Positions 38,687-46,641 of a DNA stretch of 64,000 bases are shown here, one piece after another. The notes beneath the pieces were generated by a model, which worked only from the letters and a program-made list of their open reading frames with translations, did no database searches and was not told where the DNA came from. The number at the start of each line of letters is the position of its first letter. The first letter of the stretch is position 1. Source of the DNA: Roseiarcus sp963770275. Its GTDB lineage: Bacteria; Pseudomonadota; Alphaproteobacteria; Rhizobiales; Beijerinckiaceae. The position numbers and the translations under genes were made by a program. The DNA is taken from assembly GCA_963770275.1 (NCBI GenBank), contig CAVYPD010000048.1:75108-139107 (forward strand), read 5' to 3'.

Positions 38687-39480
38687 CGACGCAAGACGAG
38701 TCGGCGGTGCTCGACATCTCGCTCCCCGCGCCCCCATCCTTCCGCCTGGACGGCAAGCGCGCGCTCGTCACCGGCGCCGGACGCGGCATCGGGCTTGCCG
38801 GCGCGGCCGCAATGGCGAAGGCGGGAGCGCATGTCACCCTCGTGGCCCGGTCGTCCGCGGAGATCGAAAGCCTCGCGCGTGCGATCGAGCGGGACGGCGG
38901 CCGGGCCGAAGCGGCGCCGCTCGACGTGACGGACACCGGACGCGTGGAGCGAGTCCTCTCCAGCTTGGAGCCGTTCGACATCCTGGTTAACAGCGCCGGC
39001 ACCAATCACCCAGCGCCCTTCCTCGACGTGACGGCCGAGCAATACGACACAATCATGGGGCTCAACGTCCGGTCGTTGTTCTTCGTCAGCCAGGTCGTTG
39101 CGCGCCGCATGCGCGAAGCGGGTCGGCCCGGTTCGATTATCAATATCTCCTCGCAAATGGGACATGTGGGCGCCGCGAGCCGCACTGTCTATTGCGGCTC
39201 GAAATGGGCCATCGAGGGCATGACAAAAGCGATGGCGGTCGACCTCGCACCATACGGCATTCGGGTGAACACAATCGGCCCGACCTTCATCGAGACGCCA
39301 CTGTCGACGCGCTTCCTCAACGATGAGGCCTTCAAGAGCCAGGTTCTGACCAAGATCAAGCTCGGTCGCATCGGTCGGGTCGAGGACGTCACGGGCGCCA
39401 TTGTGTTCCTCGCGTCGGAGGCCTCCTCGCTCATGACCGGATCAGCGGTGGTGATCGACGGCGGCTGGACGGCGGACTGA
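38683..39480 (+). CDS. SDR family oxidoreductase
   Basis: 265 aa intact. A 25-residue N-terminal extension precedes ALVTGAGRGIGLAGA. NSAG, the Ser in NISSQ and YCGSK are in place, and the end is VVIDGGWTAD. Beta-2 ends in VARSS, which fits NADP better than NAD. Translationally coupled to the dehydrogenase before it. Confidence 0.9.
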   Translation: MTTQDESAVLDISLPAPPSFRLDGKRALVTGAGRGIGLAGAAAMAKAGAHVTLVARSSAEIESLARAIERDGGRAEAAPLDVTDTGRVERVLSSLEPFDILVNSAGTNHPAPFLDVTAEQYDTIMGLNVRSLFFVSQVVARRMREAGRPGSIINISSQMGHVGAASRTVYCGSKWAIEGMTKAMAVDLAPYGIRVNTIGPTFIETPLSTRFLNDEAFKSQVLTKIKLGRIGRVEDVTGAIVFLASEASSLMTGSAVVIDGGWTAD

Positions 39481-39495
39481 ACGGAGAGGGACGGC

Positions 39496-40242
39496 ATGCT
39501 GCTCAAGGACAGGACCGCGATCATCACGGGAGCCGCGTCGGCTCGAGGCATCGGCAAGGCGACGGCGCGTCGCTTCGTGGAAGAAGGCGCCCGGGTGGCA
39601 ATCTTCGATCTCGACGCCGAAGCGGCTTCAGGCGCGGCGACTAGCCTGGGGACCGGGAACATAGGCCTCGCCTGCGACGTGCGTGATCCCGCTCGTTGCA
39701 AGGCTGCCGTTGCTGAGGTCATCAAGCATTTCGGCGCCGTCGACATCCTCGTGAACAACGCGGGCGTCAGTCAGCCCGACAAGCTGATGGAGATATCGCA
39801 GGAAAACTTCGATCTCGTCATCGACGTGAGTCTGCGCGGCAGCCTCAACATGGTTCAGGCGGTGGCGCCGGGTATGCAGTCGCGGCGCCGCGGCAGCATC
39901 ATCTCGATCGGCTCGGTGGCCGCTCAGATCGGCGGAGGCATATTCGGCGGCCCGCACTATTCAGCTGCAAAGGGCGGCGTCCACAGCCTCACGAAGTCGA
40001 TGGCTCGGGAACTCGCAGCGTTCAATATTCGCGCGAATGCGATCGCGCCCGGAACCATCGACACGGACATCTTCGCGGGCAAGCTTGAGGACAAGAAAGC
40101 CGGCATCGTGGCCAACATTCCGCTCGGCCGGCTCGGGACGCCAGAGGATATTGCCAATGGATGCCTCTACCTCGCCTCAGACCTCTCGTCTTATGTGACG
40201 GGCCTCATTTTGGACATCAACGGTGGCCGGTTCATGCACTAG
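39496..40242 (+). CDS. SDR family oxidoreductase
   Basis: 248 aa intact. IITGAASARGIGKAT has a two-residue insertion in the glycine motif. IFDLDAE suggests NAD use. NNAGVSQP, SIGSVAAQ, YSAAKGG and LDINGGRFMH complete the family pattern. GGAGAGGGACGGC precedes ATG 39496. Second of two adjacent SDRs in the operon. Confidence 0.9.
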   Translation: MLLKDRTAIITGAASARGIGKATARRFVEEGARVAIFDLDAEAASGAATSLGTGNIGLACDVRDPARCKAAVAEVIKHFGAVDILVNNAGVSQPDKLMEISQENFDLVIDVSLRGSLNMVQAVAPGMQSRRRGSIISIGSVAAQIGGGIFGGPHYSAAKGGVHSLTKSMARELAAFNIRANAIAPGTIDTDIFAGKLEDKKAGIVANIPLGRLGTPEDIANGCLYLASDLSSYVTGLILDINGGRFMH

Positions 40243-40313
40243 TTGGGGCCGCAGCCTCAAGGTCGCCAGTACGGCGCAGTGGGTGTCGACAAGGACTAAG
40301 GCGGGAGGACGTG

Positions 40314-41864
40314 ATGTTGGATCAGCCGGAAGCCAAATCCAAGGCTGGATCACCAGACGGATTGGCCGCCCAACGCACCGCCGAGGCGCGGGCGGAGGCG
40401 CGACGCCTCGCCGGAAAGATCGTGGCGGATGGCCAACTTCGCAGAGCATTGACCAACCAGACCATCGAAGTCGAAAACCCGGCGAGAGCGGAAATGATCG
40501 CTGCCGTGCCGCGTTGCGGCCGCGAGGATGTCGACGCCGTCGTGACGTCCGCGCATTCGGCGTGGCGGGATTGGTCGAGGCGGCCAGCTCGCGACCGGGG
40601 CGCGCTTCTGGCGAAAGCAGCGGACCGACTCGCCGAGGAGGCTGAGAACCTGGCTTGTCTGTCGGCGCTTGAGACCGGCAACGCGCTTCCCTCCCAGACG
40701 CGCGGCGAGGCGGCAACGATGGTGGATATCCTGCGCTTCTTCGCAGGCCTCGCAGGTGAACTGAAAGGACAGACCGTTCCGTCTGCGCCGGGCGTCTTCC
40801 AGTACAGCCGGCGAGAATCCATGGGCGTTGTGGGCGCCATCATCCCGTGGAACGCTCCCTTGATGCAGACGGCCTCGAAGATCGGCCCCGCGCTGGCGGC
40901 CGGCAACACCGTCGTGCTCAAGCCCGCCGAGCAGGCTCCGCTTGCGGTGCTCCGCGTGTTCGAGCTTCTCCAGGAGGTGCTGCCGCCGGGCGTCGCCAAT
41001 TGCGTGACGGGGATTGGGGAAGAGACGGGCAAGCTGCTCGTCGAGCATCCCTTCGTGCGAAAGGTTACGTTTACCGGCTCCACGAGCACCGGCGCCGAAA
41101 TTCTCCGCGCCGCGGGCAGCAAGATCATGCCCGTCACGGCCGAACTTGGCGGCAAGAACCCCATCATCGTCATGCCCGACGCGGATGTCAGGCGCGCGGC
41201 AGACGGCATCCTTCGCGGGCTTCGGCTCCAGCGTCAGGGGCAGTCGTGCAGCGCCGGGACCCGAATCTATATTCACGACGACATCTATCAACAGGTGATC
41301 CAGCGCGTCATCGACGTGATTCCAACTTTCAGGATCGGCGATCCGCTCGATGACGCCACCCAGGTTGGATCGATCATCTCGAAGGAGCAGCTCGCGCGGG
41401 TCGAGCGCTACGTTGCGCTCGCGCGCTCAACCGCCGGCGGCAAAGTCCTGACCGGCGGGGCGCGCCCAAGCGTTGCCGGATTCGAGAACGGCTACTTCTA
41501 CAGCACGACGCTGATCGAGGGCCTGCCCGCGGAATCCGACGTTTGTCGCGACGAGATTTTCGGACCCGTCGCGACCGTGTCGCGCTGGAATGATTTCGAC
41601 GAAGTGTTAGGGGAAGCCAACAACACGAATTACGGTCTTGCGGCCGTGATCTGGACGCAGAACCTCGCGCGGGCGCTCGAATTCGTCGACCGGATCGAGG
41701 CCGGCTTCGTCCAAGTCAATCAATTCTCGGTCGCCGAAGCCAATATCGAATATGGCGGCGCGAAGATGAGCGGCATGGGTCGAGAACTGTCGCTCGAGAG
41801 CATGATCCAACATTTCACCTGGTCAAAGACAGTGTTGATCAACGGAAACGGGGCCGAAGCGTGA
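40314..41864 (+). CDS. NAD(P)-dependent aldehyde dehydrogenase
   Basis: 516 aa ALDH superfamily member. VVGAIIPWNAPL and VVLKPAEQAPL (cofactor Lys), FTGSTSTGAEI, the general-base Glu in TAELGGKNP, the catalytic Cys in RQGQSCSAGTR and the EIFGPV motif are all intact. It should oxidise an aldehyde to an acid. GCGGGAGGAC upstream serves ATG 40314. The stop overlaps the GTG of the next HIBADH-like gene. Confidence 0.93.
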   Translation: MLDQPEAKSKAGSPDGLAAQRTAEARAEARRLAGKIVADGQLRRALTNQTIEVENPARAEMIAAVPRCGREDVDAVVTSAHSAWRDWSRRPARDRGALLAKAADRLAEEAENLACLSALETGNALPSQTRGEAATMVDILRFFAGLAGELKGQTVPSAPGVFQYSRRESMGVVGAIIPWNAPLMQTASKIGPALAAGNTVVLKPAEQAPLAVLRVFELLQEVLPPGVANCVTGIGEETGKLLVEHPFVRKVTFTGSTSTGAEILRAAGSKIMPVTAELGGKNPIIVMPDADVRRAADGILRGLRLQRQGQSCSAGTRIYIHDDIYQQVIQRVIDVIPTFRIGDPLDDATQVGSIISKEQLARVERYVALARSTAGGKVLTGGARPSVAGFENGYFYSTTLIEGLPAESDVCRDEIFGPVATVSRWNDFDEVLGEANNTNYGLAAVIWTQNLARALEFVDRIEAGFVQVNQFSVAEANIEYGGAKMSGMGRELSLESMIQHFTWSKTVLINGNGAEA

Positions 41865-42785
41865 GCGCCATCTCGACAATCGCGTTCGTAGGTCTGGGCA
41901 ACATGGGTCTTCCCATGGTGCGAAATCTGCTTAAGGCCGGGTTCACGGTCCGCACCTTCGACCTCTCGTCCGACGCCATGGCGGCCACGGAACGCGATGG
42001 CGCAAAGCCCGCGCTCACCCTGCGCGAGGCGGTCGCGGACGTCGACTGCGTCTTCACGATGCTGCCAATGGGCCATGACGTCGAGGGCGTGTTCCGCGGC
42101 GATGAAGGACTCATGGCCGTGACGCGGCCTGGCGCGCTCCTGGTCGAACTCGAGCACCATTTCGAGCGCCATTTCGCGGGCTTTGTCGGTCGAGGCGAAA
42201 GCTCGCGGGCGCCGCATGCTCGATGCGCCGGTCTCAGGCGGAACTCCCGGCGCGCATGCCGGAACTCTCACGTTCATGGTGGGAGGCGACGCAGCCGATG
42301 TCGAGCTTATCCATCCCGTGCTCGAGGCCATGGGGAAGCGCATCGTCCACGTCGGCCTGCATGGGGCGGGCCATACGGCAAAGCTTTGCAACAACATGTT
42401 GTCCGGCGCCTGCATGATCGCGACCACGGAGGCGCTGGCTCTCGGCGAGGCGAATGGCATCGACCCGACAGTGCTCTCGGAGGTGTTGCGCACGAGTTCC
42501 GGCGGCAACTACGCATTGGAGAAATACAGCCCCTATCCCGGCATCATGCCCAACGTACCGTCCTCCAAGGGTTACCAGGGCGGATTTCGCTCGGACTTCC
42601 AGCTCAAGGATATGCGGCTCGCCAAACAGCTCGCGGCTGAGATGAAGATCCGCACCTCCATCGGCGATCTCGCGTGCGATCTGTTCGAGCTGCATTGCCG
42701 ACTTGGCTATTCCAAGCTCGACTATTCGAGCGTCATCACGATGCTGATGAATGTGGCGGGCGATCCCGGGCCCGATCGGCGATGA
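41861..42785 (+). CDS. NAD(P)-dependent oxidoreductase, 3-hydroxyisobutyrate dehydrogenase family, frameshifted
   Basis: IAFVGLGNMGLPMVRNLL and VFTMLPMGHDVEGVF read from GTG 41861. The conserved STISSAISRALSVEAKA and DAPVSGGTPGA read in another frame after a switch near 42150. The catalytic Lys is in AKLCNNMLSGACMI. Corrected length about 307 aa. GTG overlaps the ALDH stop. Family members paired with an ALDH often form a hydroxyacid/semialdehyde step. Confidence 0.88.
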
Positions 42786-43402
42786 CGGCTGCCCTCGCCA
42801 TCCACGATCCGAACTGCTCGACGTGGGACACGCCTGCGGAATCGGGGGCGGATCATCTCGTAGCCATCGGCTACCACGACGAACGCATCGCCGCCTATCT
42901 GTCGACGCTACGCCCGGTCTACGACGCGATGAAACGCTGTCTCGGACAGATGGCCGGTCTTCTGCTCCTGCTGCAGACCCGCTGCCTCGACCCTCATCGC
43001 GCCGGCGTTACGCATGATGCAATGCGCGAGATTCTCGCCGAGCTCTCGGATCGGCTGCGCGCATTGAAGGCGCCGGAAGGCGCGCAACGTCATTTCCGCG
43101 GTCTCGAAGCTTTGGTGCGTCAGCTTGAGGCCGGCGCCGAGCAGCTAAACCGTCAGAAAGACCTTATCGATCCCGCATCCGCAGACCTCGATGCGCTCGT
43201 ACGAAGGCTGTTCACGATCCAGCAAGGATTGCTCGCCGCCGCGGAGCCGCGCGCGGGTCTCTCGCACTGTCGACTTCACGGCCGCCTGCTGTACCTGCCG
43301 TCCAAGATCAACAAGACAAGAAAACTAACTCACGATTGGGGAGGAAAACATGTCGCTCTATTCGATCTATGTCCTCGAATACGGTTATGTTCCCGAATAT
43401 GA
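42782..43402 (+). CDS. Hypothetical helical protein
   Basis: 206 aa as read; no family recognised. Mostly alpha-helical with a Leu-rich stretch (QMAGLLLLLQTRCL near residue 60) and heptad-like regions (EILAELSDRLRALKAPEG, ALVRQLEAGAEQLNRQKD). ATG 42782 overlaps the previous stop, so it belongs to the operon. The last about 18 codons overlap the ribosome binding site and start of the next gene and are not protein-like. The true end is probably earlier, with a small indel near 43300. Confidence 0.6.
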   Translation: MTAALAIHDPNCSTWDTPAESGADHLVAIGYHDERIAAYLSTLRPVYDAMKRCLGQMAGLLLLLQTRCLDPHRAGVTHDAMREILAELSDRLRALKAPEGAQRHFRGLEALVRQLEAGAEQLNRQKDLIDPASADLDALVRRLFTIQQGLLAAAEPRAGLSHCRLHGRLLYLPSKINKTRKLTHDWGGKHVALFDLCPRIRLCSRI

Positions 43403-44238
43403 CAAGAGCGGCGTGATTTACGGGGCTCACAACGAAGGTTATGTCAAGCTTCCCTATTGCTATGCTGTGATTAAAGGCAAGGATTGGGCCGCCATGGTCG
43501 ATGTCGGCTACAACGACAAGGACTATGGGAAGTATCTCGGCGATCTGTTCAATGTAAAGGACTGGAGTCCGCCGAAGGACGTCCTCGCAGAGATTGGCCT
43601 GACGCCCGAAGACATCAAGGCCGTGTTTCATTACGCACGCCCATTTCGACCATTTCGGCAACGTTGAGGCGTTTCCCAACGCGACCTTTTATATCCAGAA
43701 GAAGGAGCTGCAGGATTGGGTATGGGCGATGTCCCTGCCCGATCGCTTGCGATGGATCCTGTCGGGCATTGATACCGGAGATATCTTGCGTGGCGTTCAG
43801 CTCGCGCGGGACAAGCGGCTCGTCGTCCTCGACGGCCCAATGGAGAACGTCTTCCCCGGGATCGACCTCAAGGTCGCTTACGACAGCCACACCTGGGCTT
43901 GCATGTGGGTCTCGGTCCGCAATGACGGTCAGGCGCCGTCGAGCGACACCTGGGTGCTTGCAGGGGATCTTGTCTATCAATTCGAGAATCTGCATGGCGC
44001 ATCCAAGCAGCTGAAAATCGACGATCTCTACCTTCCTGTTGGACTGGCGACTGGAAGCCAGTTCAATCTGATCATGGCCACTGAGGCCATGATGAAAGAG
44101 GTGGGCTACGAAGCGCGCCGGGTCATTCCCGTGCACGAAGCTAGACTTGGGCAAACCTTCCCGTCCCGGACCACGAAGCGCAACCTGCGCGTCAGCGAGA
44201 TCTGCCTCGCGGACCAGGCTTCCTCGGCGGTCGGCTGA
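43350..44238 (+). CDS. Metallo-beta-lactamase-fold hydrolase (AHL-lactonase-like), frameshifted
   Basis: The N-terminus SLYSIYVLEYGYVPEYD and AMVDVGYND precede the metal motif. Removing one T from the TTT near 43629 restores ITHAHFDHFGN, the HxHxDH motif, in frame with the rest (VLAGDLVYQFEN with a metal Asp, RRVIPVHE with a metal His). Corrected length about 296 aa. Relatives include lactonases. In this operon a sugar-lactone substrate is as likely as acyl-homoserine lactone. GGGGAGGAAAAC precedes ATG 43350. Confidence 0.85.
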
Positions 44239-44294
44239 CATGGAGCTCAATCCCGACGTCGGACAAGCCAGCACGCGCGCCGCGCGCGGACCGT

Positions 44295-45293
44295 ATGCGT
44301 TTCGCATCGTTGCGTTCGACGGGCGGCATTCTGCTCGCCACGATTCTCCTGTTTGTCTTCGGCGGCGTGGTCGCGCCCCAAAGCCTCGACCCCGCCGCGC
44401 TGAGCGGGATGTTTCCCTTCGCGGCCGTTCTGGCGATCGTGGCTTTGGGCCAGACGCTGGTCATTCAGCAGGGCGGAATCGATCTGTCGGTTCCCGGCGC
44501 CATATCCCTGAGCGGGGTCATGGTCTCGTATTTCGGCAACGGGAGCGTCCCCGGGAATTCGACGCTCGGGTTCGCGCTTATTCTCGCCTTCTTAGCGGCA
44601 GTGGCGTCCGGGCTGATCAACGGTCTCCTGGTGAGCCGCGTTCGCGTCGCGCCCATCGTGGCGACGATTGGCATGAATGCGCTTCTGTATGGCTTTGTGT
44701 TGAAAATCTCAGGCGGCACTCCGGTGGCGGTGCCGGCCAGTCTGGCGGGCTTCGCCAATGGCAAACTGTTTGGATTGTCGAATCTGGTTTACCTGGCTTT
44801 CGTTGTCGCCGCGGCGGCTGTGATTGTCGTGAAGAGGACGGTGTTCGGCCGCACCTTCGAAGCCGTGGGCGCCAACGCGCGGGCAGCGCGGGCCGCCGGC
44901 GTCGTCGCCAATCGCTACACGCTCTTGGCTTATGCGACCGCGAGCTGCCTCTATTGCCTGGGCGGCGTCTTGCTGGCCGGTCTGATGACGCTGCCGAGTC
45001 CCTTCCAGGGCGACACCTATCTCATGCCGTCAATCGCTTCGGTGGTTATCGGCGGGACGTCGCTGTTTGGCGGCGTCGGCAATCTCGCGGCGAGCGCCAT
45101 CGCGGCGCTGTTCCTCACCCAATTGCAGCAGCTCGTGCTGACCACGGGATCAAGCATCGGCGTCCAATACCTGTTTCAAGGAGCCGTCATCGTGGTCGGG
45201 GTCGGCGTCTACAGCGTCAATTGGAAGATGATCGCAGCCTTCTTCGAGATTTTCACCGCGAAAACTCAATCCGTTCCCGCGGGTCCATCCTGA
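44295..45293 (+). CDS. CUT2-family sugar ABC transporter permease
   Basis: 332 aa, about nine membrane segments. VIQQGGIDLSVPGAISLSG and VVIGGTSLFGGVGNLAAS are the family signatures. ATG 44295 starts directly at the first membrane helix. An ATG at 44240, overlapping the previous stop, gives a 20-residue N-terminus in another frame and may be the original start before a frameshift. First gene of the fifth importer. Confidence 0.9.
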   Translation: MRFASLRSTGGILLATILLFVFGGVVAPQSLDPAALSGMFPFAAVLAIVALGQTLVIQQGGIDLSVPGAISLSGVMVSYFGNGSVPGNSTLGFALILAFLAAVASGLINGLLVSRVRVAPIVATIGMNALLYGFVLKISGGTPVAVPASLAGFANGKLFGLSNLVYLAFVVAAAAVIVVKRTVFGRTFEAVGANARAARAAGVVANRYTLLAYATASCLYCLGGVLLAGLMTLPSPFQGDTYLMPSIASVVIGGTSLFGGVGNLAASAIAALFLTQLQQLVLTTGSSIGVQYLFQGAVIVVGVGVYSVNWKMIAAFFEIFTAKTQSVPAGPS

Positions 45294-45365
45294 CCCGGCA
45301 AGCCATTCTGGGGGAAAAATCCTCCTGAATAACAGCGAAACGTCAATCAAGGAGGAGAAGACGAC

Positions 45366-46541
45366 ATGAGGGCAACACAAAGTTTAAGCCTGGGCATTGC
45401 CGGCGCTGCCGCGATGCTGGCGGGTCTGGCGCCGGCTCAGGCCGCGTCGGACTGGTGCAAGCAAATCGCCAACGGCATCTATTGCGCGGAGCCTGAAAAC
45501 CCGCCGCCGAATTTCTGCGGAACGAAGCCCGTTTCGCTCGCCCTCGCCGACGGTTTCGCGGCCAATCCCTGGCGCCAGATGACCGCAGCGTCGGCCATCA
45601 ACGAGGCCAGCCGGTGTCCGAACGTGACGAGCTGGACCCATACGGACGGACAGGGCAACACCCAAAAGTCGATTTCCGACGTCGAGGGTCTCGCCGCAAA
45701 GGGCGTGAACGCGATTATCGTGTTCCCCGACGCTGGCCCCGCCATGTTGCCGGCCATCCGCGACGCACACAAGCAGGGGGCCGCGGTGATCCCGTTCCGC
45801 GCCGAAGTCGGCGGCAAGGAAGGGACAGACTATAACGCCTTCGTCGGGACCGACTTCTACACTCAGGGCAAGACCTGGGGCGACTGGCTGGTCGGGGCGC
45901 TGAAGGACGGCGGCAATGTCGCCTATCTCGGTGGACCGCCGGGCACCAGCGAGAGCACGGACAAATCCAAAGGCCTGCACGACGCATTCAAGGCCAATCC
46001 TAAAATCAAGTGGATCGGCCAGGAGCCGTTCGAGGTCACGAACTGGGATCCAAGCTTGATCTCGAAGGCGCTGACGGCGTTGATCGCGCGATATCCAAAG
46101 GTCGACGCGGTCGTCGGCGACCTATCGATCCCAATTCTAACGTCGAACGCGTTCCCGCGCGCCGGCAAGGAATTGCCCGTGATTGCGGGCGAGGACGCCA
46201 ACGGATTCGGCTGCGAGTGGGAGAAGCAGCACGCGAACGGAAAGCAGTCGAACTACCAGTTCATGTCCACGAGCGCCGAGCAATGGAACAGCCGTCTCGC
46301 TGTGCGCTGGGCTCTTGCTGAAGCGGCGGGCGGCAAAGTCGACGAGCCATTGATTATCGTCGACAGCAAGGGCGGCAAGCATCAAGTCGCAGGACCGGGC
46401 GACAAGATCGTCAAGACCTTTGTCATGGACGACTCCCTCAAGGGCGTCGTCTTCTGCGATCCGTCTCTGCCGGAATCGGCCGGCAATGGAACTGGGCTCA
46501 CCAACGCGCAATTGCTGTCCGCGCTCAAGGGCGGTCTCTGA
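45366..46541 (+). CDS. Sugar ABC transporter substrate-binding protein
   Basis: 391 aa. Signal peptide GIAGAAAMLAGLAPAQAAS, then a Cys-rich N-terminal region (DWCKQ, IYCAE, NFCGT), unusual for the family and possibly disulfide bonded. Type-1 binding-protein core: ALADGFAANPWRQMTA, GVNAIIVFPDAGP, VVGDLSIPILT. AAGGAGGAG precedes ATG 45366. The ligand is unknown. Followed by a strong hairpin and the fused ATPase-permease gene. Confidence 0.91.
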   Translation: MRATQSLSLGIAGAAAMLAGLAPAQAASDWCKQIANGIYCAEPENPPPNFCGTKPVSLALADGFAANPWRQMTAASAINEASRCPNVTSWTHTDGQGNTQKSISDVEGLAAKGVNAIIVFPDAGPAMLPAIRDAHKQGAAVIPFRAEVGGKEGTDYNAFVGTDFYTQGKTWGDWLVGALKDGGNVAYLGGPPGTSESTDKSKGLHDAFKANPKIKWIGQEPFEVTNWDPSLISKALTALIARYPKVDAVVGDLSIPILTSNAFPRAGKELPVIAGEDANGFGCEWEKQHANGKQSNYQFMSTSAEQWNSRLAVRWALAEAAGGKVDEPLIIVDSKGGKHQVAGPGDKIVKTFVMDDSLKGVVFCDPSLPESAGNGTGLTNAQLLSALKGGL

Positions 46542-46566
46542 GCGTTCCTTTAGCGTACAACAAATA

Positions 46567-46590
46567 GGAGGCGGCCCGTCGGCCGCCTCC
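46567..46590 (+). promoter_or_regulatory. Perfect 10-bp stem-loop between binding-protein and ATPase genes
   Basis: GGAGGCGGCC and GGCCGCCTCC form a perfect stem with the 4-nt loop CGTC. No U-tract follows, so partial termination or mRNA stabilisation favouring the binding protein is more likely than full termination. Confidence 0.6.
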
Positions 46591-46641
46591 TGCACGGCGT
46601 CAGAAACGTCGGCCTAACTTCTGCAATCGAGGACGATTCTC

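Noticed and set aside
43615..44307. Minus-strand ORF of 230 codons
   Set aside because: Antisense of the metallo-beta-lactamase-fold gene, whose HxHxDH motif is restored by one base.
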